NCBI RefSeq assembly: GCF_014647515.1
Contig: NZ_BMPI01000029.1
Location: 1-64,000, forward strand
Source of the DNA: Dactylosporangium sucinum
Lineage (GTDB): Bacteria > Actinomycetota > Actinomycetes > Mycobacteriales > Micromonosporaceae
Direction: 5' to 3'
DNA: 64,000 nt
Shown here: piece by piece, positions 59,622-64,000 of the stretch
Numbering within the stretch: the first letter of the stretch is position 1
How the letters are laid out: every line of letters starts with the position of its first letter
Notes under the pieces: generated by a model
Databases searched by the model: none
Told to the model about the DNA's origin: nothing
Seen by the model: only the letters and a program-made list of their open reading frames with translations
Program-made: the position numbers and the translations under genes

Positions 59622-60368
59622 GTGGACGACGCCCGGCGCTGGTGGTTCCGGCTGTTCGTGACGCTGGTCTGGGTGCTGGCGGTGGGCCTCGTCGTCGCCT
59701 GCGTGGTCGCGCTCGACGGCCTCTTCCGGGACGTGCCGGAGGAGGCTGGCGTCCCCACCTCGGCGGCGCCGCCACGGCCCAGGCCGACCGGGGCGGCGTG
59801 CCGGAACGACCGGGTGGGCCTGTGCGCCGACGACGACCAGGGTCTCGCCCCGATCCCCGGCCTCACCGTCCAGGCCTGGAACGACCGGCTCCCCGAACGG
59901 TACCGCCCGGTGTACTCCGAGCAGGAGCGCGAAGGGCTGCTGGAAGGCACGCTCTCGGTGCGCGAACCGGTCCCCGGCAAGCCGGCCGGTGGCATCGGCA
60001 CCCAGCTGACGGTCAACAGCCAGGGCCGGGTCACCCTGACCTACGGCGCGGACAACCACCCGCGAACCATCGAGTGCACCGTCGACATCGCCGGCCTGGC
60101 CCCGCTGTCGCAGCCGTCGCTCGACTTCGTGCGGGAGTGCGCCTCCGCGGCCCTGACCGACGACATCGCGGGGGACACCAGCGCCTGGCTCGACGCGAGG
60201 CTGCGCCCGATCGACCGGCAGATCAACCCGGCCGACCCGTTCGGCGCCGCCTCGCTGGTGACGCTGCACTGGTCGTCCGGCTGGCTGGCGCTGGAGCTCA
60301 CCGTCGGCGAAGCCCACACCGGCGTCGTGCTCTCCGCTCCGATCGCCCGCGCCCCGGCTCCCCGTTGA
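59622..60368 (+). CDS. Membrane-anchored protein of unknown function
   Basis: The 248-residue protein has a short basic N-terminus, one membrane helix (LFVTLVWVLAVGLVVACVVA) and an extracytoplasmic domain of about 190 residues. The domain has two spaced cysteines near its start (ACRNDRVGLCAD) and two later ones (IECTVDIA, VRECASAAL) that could form disulfides. GTG 59622 is preferred because GGGGAGG precedes it; ATG 59568 would add 18 residues. No family recognised. It is divergent from the lipoprotein gene and precedes a Gfo/Idh gene by 28 bp. Confidence 0.72.
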   Translation: MDDARRWWFRLFVTLVWVLAVGLVVACVVALDGLFRDVPEEAGVPTSAAPPRPRPTGAACRNDRVGLCADDDQGLAPIPGLTVQAWNDRLPERYRPVYSEQEREGLLEGTLSVREPVPGKPAGGIGTQLTVNSQGRVTLTYGADNHPRTIECTVDIAGLAPLSQPSLDFVRECASAALTDDIAGDTSAWLDARLRPIDRQINPADPFGAASLVTLHWSSGWLALELTVGEAHTGVVLSAPIARAPAPR

Positions 60369-60396
60369 GGCCTGTCCGATGGTGAAGAGTGAGCGC

Positions 60397-61317
60397 ATGA
60401 GGCTGGGCATCGTCGGGGCGGGCGAGGTGGCCTGGCGGCACGCCGCCGCGGCCGCCGAGGTGGACGGGCTGACGCTCGTCGCGGTCGCCGACCGGGATCC
60501 GCTGCGGGCGGCCCGGCTCGCGCAACGGCACGGTGCCCGGGCGGTCGCGGGCCTCGACGAGGTGCTCGCCGCCGCCGACCTCGTCGTGCTGTCGATCCCG
60601 CACGTGTACCACGAGGAGCTCGCCCTGCGGGCGATCGGGGCCGGCCGGCTGGTGCTGGTGGAGAAGCCCATGGCGACGACCGTCGAGGCCTGCGACCGGA
60701 TGCTGGCCGCCGGCTGTTTCCACGTCGGCCAGCAGGGCCGGTTCTTCGCCCAGGTGCGCGCGGCCCGCGAGGAGCTGGACCGGCTCGGCGAGCCGCTGCT
60801 GTACACCGAGCGCCGCTCGACCGACTACCGCCGCCCGGACCGGCCGGCCTGGTTCGCCGACCCGGCCGTGGCCGGCGGCGGCATCGCGATGCTCGTCGGC
60901 GTGCACAGCATCGACCGGGCGTGCTGGCTGCTCGGGGCGCCGCCGCGCGCGGTCGCCGGCACGGTCGCGGTGCCGGACGGCTGGGCGGTCGAGACGTCGG
61001 CGGCCGCCACCCTGTACCTTGCCAACGGCCGGCGCGCCCACCTCACGCTCGTCGACTCGCCGGAGTTCTTCCACGAGACGACGATCGTGTGCGAGCGGGG
61101 GACGCTGACGATCGACCCCGCCGGCTGCAGTGTCGACGGGCGGCGGGTGCTGGCGGTCGACGGCGACCAGGAGTACACCACCTCCTTCCGGCGGCAATAT
61201 GAGGCCATCCTGCGCGGGGACCCCGTGGCGACGCCCGCGGAGGGGCGCGACGCCGTCGCCGCCGTGCACGCGCTGTACCGCTCGGCCGCCGCCGGGGGCG
61301 AGCCGGTGGTCGGCTGA
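60397..61317 (+). CDS. Gfo/Idh/MocA family oxidoreductase
   Basis: The 306-residue enzyme starts MRLGIVGAGEVAWRHAAA, has LSIPHVYHEELALRAIGAGR and VEKPMATTVEACDRML (cofactor and catalytic lysine), and a C-terminal domain with GGGIAMLVGVHSIDRACWLL, where the His-containing helix is expected. It would oxidise or reduce a sugar or cyclitol with NAD(P). ATG 60397 directly precedes the Rossmann strand; ATG 60379 adds six residues. It is unrelated in sequence detail to the Gfo/Idh protein of the catabolic operon. Substrate unknown. Confidence 0.9.
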   Translation: MRLGIVGAGEVAWRHAAAAAEVDGLTLVAVADRDPLRAARLAQRHGARAVAGLDEVLAAADLVVLSIPHVYHEELALRAIGAGRLVLVEKPMATTVEACDRMLAAGCFHVGQQGRFFAQVRAAREELDRLGEPLLYTERRSTDYRRPDRPAWFADPAVAGGGIAMLVGVHSIDRACWLLGAPPRAVAGTVAVPDGWAVETSAAATLYLANGRRAHLTLVDSPEFFHETTIVCERGTLTIDPAGCSVDGRRVLAVDGDQEYTTSFRRQYEAILRGDPVATPAEGRDAVAAVHALYRSAAAGGEPVVG

Positions 61318-61357
61318 GTCGCGGGACGGCCGCCGCGGCCCGTCGGTGCGTGCGCCG

Positions 61358-62104
61358 CTACGGGAGCAGGTGGCGCAGGTACCGGTCGGGCCGGTCGAGG
61401 AACGCCCGGAAGTGGTCCACGACGGCGAGCTCGGTCCACGCCGTCCTGCGGATGCCGTGCTCGCCGAGCTCCAGCACGGTGGCGCCCGGCAGCGCGGTCA
61501 GCACCGGGGAGTGGGTCGCCACCACGATCTGCGCCCCGGCCCGGGCCAGGTCCGCCAGGCGCGACATGAGGCCGAGGGTGGAGGTGAACGACAGGGCCGC
61601 CTCCGGCTCGTCGAGCAGGTAGAAGCCCGGCCGCGTGAACTTGCGTTCCAGCAGGGCCAGGAATCCCTCGCCGTGGCTGCGCTCGTGCAGGTCCCAGTCG
61701 GGCGAGTCGGGCAGCGCCTCCAGATAGGTGTACAGGCCGTGCGTGGTCTCCGCGCGCAGGAAGTACGCGTCGCCGCGCCCCCCGCTGGTGCGCACCAGCC
61801 GCAGCGCGGCGCCCAGCGGCGACTCGGTGTGCCGCGTGCGGTGCATCGCGCTGCGCGAGCCGCCCTCCGGATTCAGCCCGTAGGCTTGCGCCAGCGCCTC
61901 GACGAGCGTGGACTTCCCCGAACCGTTCTCGCCGACGAGGAACGTCACCCCGGCCGGAAGGTCAAGCCCCGCCTCCAGCACCGCGCGGACGGCGGGAATG
62001 CGGGCCCACCACGCGTCCGGGTCCCACTCGGCGCCCGGATCCCGCTCGACCCGCCGCACCGGCCGGGCGGCCTGTCTGTTTCGCCCCTCCACGCCGAGGA
62101 ACAC
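61358..62104 (-). CDS. AAA-family ATPase (AAA_21/SMC-like)
   Basis: The 248-residue protein is a compact ABC/SMC-like ATPase. Walker A GENGSGKS is at residues 58-65, Walker B FYLLDEPEAAL near 165, and the switch region IVVATHSPVLTALPGA follows; there is no coiled coil or membrane part. GTG 62104 is the most upstream plausible start before VFLGVEGRN. Relatives are common as solitary genes in actinobacteria and also occur in OLD-like or phage-defence modules, but no nuclease partner is visible here. Function is unknown. Confidence 0.87.
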   Translation of the reverse strand: MFLGVEGRNRQAARPVRRVERDPGAEWDPDAWWARIPAVRAVLEAGLDLPAGVTFLVGENGSGKSTLVEALAQAYGLNPEGGSRSAMHRTRHTESPLGAALRLVRTSGGRGDAYFLRAETTHGLYTYLEALPDSPDWDLHERSHGEGFLALLERKFTRPGFYLLDEPEAALSFTSTLGLMSRLADLARAGAQIVVATHSPVLTALPGATVLELGEHGIRRTAWTELAVVDHFRAFLDRPDRYLRHLLP

Positions 62105-62184
62105 TACCGGCGCGCGACTCGCCCGGCGGGTCGTTGCCCTGGTTGCTGATCGGCAAGCGGGCCGGCGGCTCGGCGACCACCGCG

Positions 62185-62421
62185 TCACCGCCGTGCCGAG
62201 ACCACGGTGCGCCGCCACCGGGCTAAGCCCCAGCCGATCAGGATCGCGGAGATCACGCCCGGCCCGCAGTGCACGAGCAGCACGCCGGCGAGACTCGGGC
62301 CGCCCCAGTCCTTGCTGTAGGTGGCGGGATCATCGAAGCCGATGACGAACGGCTCGGCGATGGCCCGCACGACGAGATACAGGCCGAACACCGTGCCGAC
62401 CACGATCAGGGCCTTCTTCAT
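62185..62421 (-). CDS. Small membrane protein
   Basis: The 78-residue protein starts MKKALIVVGTVFGLYLVVRA (first helix), has a short external loop with DDPATYSKDWGG, and a second helix VISAILIGWGLARWRR with a basic cytoplasmic tail. It resembles small two-helix actinobacterial membrane proteins of unknown function. ATG 62421 gives the only sensible N-terminus. It lies 80 bp upstream of the AAA ATPase in the same direction. Confidence 0.75.
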   Translation of the reverse strand: MKKALIVVGTVFGLYLVVRAIAEPFVIGFDDPATYSKDWGGPSLAGVLLVHCGPGVISAILIGWGLARWRRTVVSARR

Positions 62422-62513
62422 GCCCACGACGCTAGCCACGCCCGGCCCGGCGCGCGTCAACCCCCGGTAGCATCCTCCATGCACTCCCAGGGATGACATC
62501 GATACGCGCCGGG

Positions 62514-63023
62514 TCAGGCGCCGCCGTAGTGGGCGTTCGTCCCCCACCGCGGCACGGCGGGAGCGGTGTCGCCGTCGTTCGGACTGTGGGGGTCGGATGG
62601 GCCCTCGTCCTCGCGTTCGTGGAGGTCCCACGTCTCAAGGTCGTACTGCCCGTCGTGGTCGGTGTCCTGCACGACGACTTGCGGCCGGTTGTCGTGGTCC
62701 ATGTCGACGACTGCCTCGTCGACGAGTCCGTCCGCGTTGCGGTCGTACTCCTTCAGGTCGATCGACCCGTCACCGTCGACGTCGTACCCGGTCATGTCGA
62801 TGATTCCGTCGTTGTCGAGGTCGTACTGCCAGGCGTCGGCCTTGCCGTCGTGATCGGTATCGGCGCTCACCATGTCGACCCGCCCGTCGCCGTTCAGGTC
62901 ATACTCCACCACCGTCGGGCTGTAGTGGAACGCGTCGCTCTCCGCATGCGATTCGTGCACCATCCCGTCGTCGAGCCGGAGGTCGCTGAACTGGAAGTCG
63001 TGGTAGTCCTGGAAGTCCGTCAT
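62514..63023 (-). CDS. Acidic calcium-binding-repeat protein
   Basis: The 169-residue protein has no signal peptide and is strongly acidic. From about residue 40 it contains seven DxDxDG-type loops spaced 9-15 residues apart (DLNGDGRVD, DTDHDGKAD, DLDNDGIID, DVDGDGSID, DRNADGLVD, DMDHDNRPQ, DTDHDGQYD), as in EF-hand-like or thrombospondin-3-like calcium repeats. It probably binds several Ca2+ ions and may act as a calcium buffer, or be exported by a non-Sec route. ATG 63023 is preceded by GGAGAGG. Confidence 0.85.
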   Translation of the reverse strand: MTDFQDYHDFQFSDLRLDDGMVHESHAESDAFHYSPTVVEYDLNGDGRVDMVSADTDHDGKADAWQYDLDNDGIIDMTGYDVDGDGSIDLKEYDRNADGLVDEAVVDMDHDNRPQVVVQDTDHDGQYDLETWDLHEREDEGPSDPHSPNDGDTAPAVPRWGTNAHYGGA

Positions 63024-63597
63024 GGCCACCTCTCCGGTGTGGGTCCCGTACCTGCTGATTGGTCCTGGCAAAACCGAACGGTGCTCGTCACATGCCGCCG
63101 ACCTCCTTCGCCGCGGCCGAGACGCCTGCCCGGCCGGCCGGCGGATCCGCCGCGGCGGTCATCGCGGCCACAGCCGCGACGGTCGTCAGCCACCCACGTC
63201 CCCGTGGCGGCGGTCGCAGTTCCGTCTGTCATGTGCCGCCTCCAGTGCTATCTGTCTGTGGTCGGTGGTCAGTTCGCTAGACGCGGAGATATTGGATAGA
63301 CACCGTCCAGTGAATTGACTGATGGTGCGTCAAGTTCGTGAGCGGTGTCAAGGACGGAAGACCGACTCGGCGGGCGTCGCGCGCCCCACCGTGCTCGCCG
63401 CGTTCGGATCGACATGCCGTGTCGGTGACGGCCGGCGGAGGGGTCCGTGGACAAACGTCGCCCGGCGGCCACATATTCATGCTCGCCTGGTGGACTACAA
63501 GATCACGAGCGTGCCGGACGTTCGCAAGGCCCGACCGCACGGGTGCCCGCCGCACCAGCGCGACCGGTCCGGGCCTCAGCTCCAAGCGGGGAGCAAG
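63024..63597. other. Gene-free interval
   Basis: This 574-bp stretch holds no reading frame that I can support. It contains an AT-richer patch at about 63285-63320 with a TTGACT hexamer (63315-63320) and could hold the promoter of the calcium-repeat gene. Several open frames lack ribosome sites and look like composition-driven noise. Confidence 0.5.
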
Positions 63598-63741
63598 GTG
63601 AAGCATCAGCAAGCCCGCAGGCAGGTGCTCCAGGGTGCGGCGGCGACCGCGGTCGGCTCGGCGCTGGCGCAGGTCGCCACCGCCACCCAGGCCGAGGCGA
63701 ATCGGGTCCCGGCCTCGTCCGCGAGGCGGGCATCCCGCTGA
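63598..63741 (+). CDS. Short ORF with twin-arginine-like start, fused to pqqE debris
   Basis: GTG 63598 (weak GGGAG upstream) opens a 47-codon frame reading VKHQQARRQVLQGAAATAVG and SALAQVATATQAEA before it enters, out of frame, the pqqE remnant and stops at 63741. RRQVLQGAAATAVG resembles either a TAT-type signal or the linker of actinobacterial XRE regulators. It is most likely the 5' end of a different gene joined to pqqE by a deletion. Confidence 0.4.
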   Translation: MKHQQARRQVLQGAAATAVGSALAQVATATQAEANRVPASSARRASR

Positions 63742-64000
63742 CCGTCAACGTGGTCCTGCACGCCGGCAACGTCGACCGCCTCGCCGAGATCGCCGACCTG
63801 GCCGTCTCGCTGGGCGCCGACCGGCTCGAACTCGCCCACACCCGGTACTACGGTTGGGGCATGCGCAACCGCGCCACCCTCATCCCGGCCCGCGCCCAGG
63901 TCGACGCGGCGGAGCAGGCCGCGGCTGAGGTGCACCGCCGCCACGGCGACCGCGTCGAGATCGTCTACGTCGAGCCGGACTACCACACGGGCCGCCCCAA
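63708..64000 (+). pseudogene. pqqE: 5'-truncated pqqE (PQQ biosynthesis radical SAM) fragment
   Basis: In the frame with codons at 63738 the translation is GLVREAGIPLTVNVVLHAGN, then DLAVSLGADRLELAHTRYYG and WGMRNRATLIPARAQV, clearly the middle of PqqE, the radical SAM enzyme that crosslinks Glu and Tyr of PqqA. The first 150 or so residues, including the CxxxCxxC radical SAM motif, are absent, and no start codon or upstream homology is present in this frame. The C-terminal SPASM part would continue past the window. As no PqqA, B, C or D is visible, the fragment looks non-functional. Confidence 0.75.

Noticed and set aside
61318-61357. Intrinsic terminator between the convergent Gfo/Idh and AAA genes
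   Set aside because: A short GC hairpin is present but without a T-tract in either direction.
63020-63232. A 70-codon minus-strand ORF upstream of the calcium-repeat gene
   Set aside because: Arg/Gly-rich composition, no ribosome site and overlap with the next gene's start region; not supported.

Overview
The window is uniformly very GC-rich, with dense ATGA/GTGA gene overlaps, many GTG starts, F420-type and IdeR-type features, PASTA-less Ser/Thr kinases, DUF488, HtaA-type haem proteins and giant STAND/TPR proteins. This points to a large-genome filamentous actinobacterium, probably Micromonosporales (Dactylosporangium/Actinoplanes-like). The taxonomic placement is inference from gene style only. 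No tRNA, rRNA, CRISPR array or complete insertion sequence was recognised.

Layout. (1) 0.1-2.4 kb: a methyltransferase, a lower-GC PD-(D/E)xK-like protein and an NTF2-like protein. (2) 2.3-20.9 kb: a catabolic island. A long minus-strand operon (14.9 to 3.3 kb) encodes two enoyl-CoA hydratases, two acyl-CoA dehydrogenases, a metal-ligand-poor amidohydrolase, a Gfo/Idh oxidoreductase, an isochorismatase-like hydrolase, an SDR, an NMT1/THI5-type ABC importer, a small alpha/beta-barrel protein and a zinc-type alcohol dehydrogenase. A divergent plus-strand operon encodes an unrecognised Cys-containing protein, a fused 2-oxoacid (indolepyruvate-type) ferredoxin oxidoreductase and a FadR-type regulator, followed by an MBL hydrolase. 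A 16-bp palindrome sits between the two operons. An 18-bp palindrome with a KstR2-like core sits upstream of an F420-type LLM oxidoreductase. Together these look like import and CoA-linked beta-oxidation of an unidentified acid. (3) 21-26 kb: an ABC exporter, one of whose permeases carries an extracytoplasmic lectin-like domain, divergent from a response regulator/histidine kinase pair. (4) 26-33.3 kb: two membrane Ser/Thr kinases, a transglutaminase-kinase-fold fusion, and remains of a macro-domain gene and of a polysaccharide deacetylase/glycosyltransferase. (5) 33.4-35.7 kb: an ArsB/NhaD-type transporter preceded by a 21-codon leader ORF and followed by a TrkA-C regulatory subunit. (6) 35.9-46.3 kb: a 2010-residue STAND/TPR protein, an XRE-STAND-TPR regulator, a TauE/SafE transporter and two small proteins. 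(7) 46.3-51 kb: an MCP and a surface-protein group (DUF916-type protein plus an HtaA protein with a WxL-like C-terminus). (8) 51-56 kb: haem acquisition under three IdeR-type iron boxes (secreted protein-HmuT-HmuU on plus; haem oxygenase-HmuV-DUF2470 on minus, convergent). (9) 56-64 kb: mixed genes, including a secreted metzincin with a ricin lectin, a lipoprotein, an AAA ATPase, an acidic calcium-repeat protein, a broken ridA and a 5'-truncated pqqE running off the end.

The two strongest themes are a haem-uptake locus in which the haem-binding HtaA protein appears to use a WxL/DUF916-type surface anchoring pair, unexpected outside Firmicutes, and a set of genes (macro domain, deacetylase/GT2, ridA, pqqE) that keep recognisable ends but have lost internal or 5' coding sequence.
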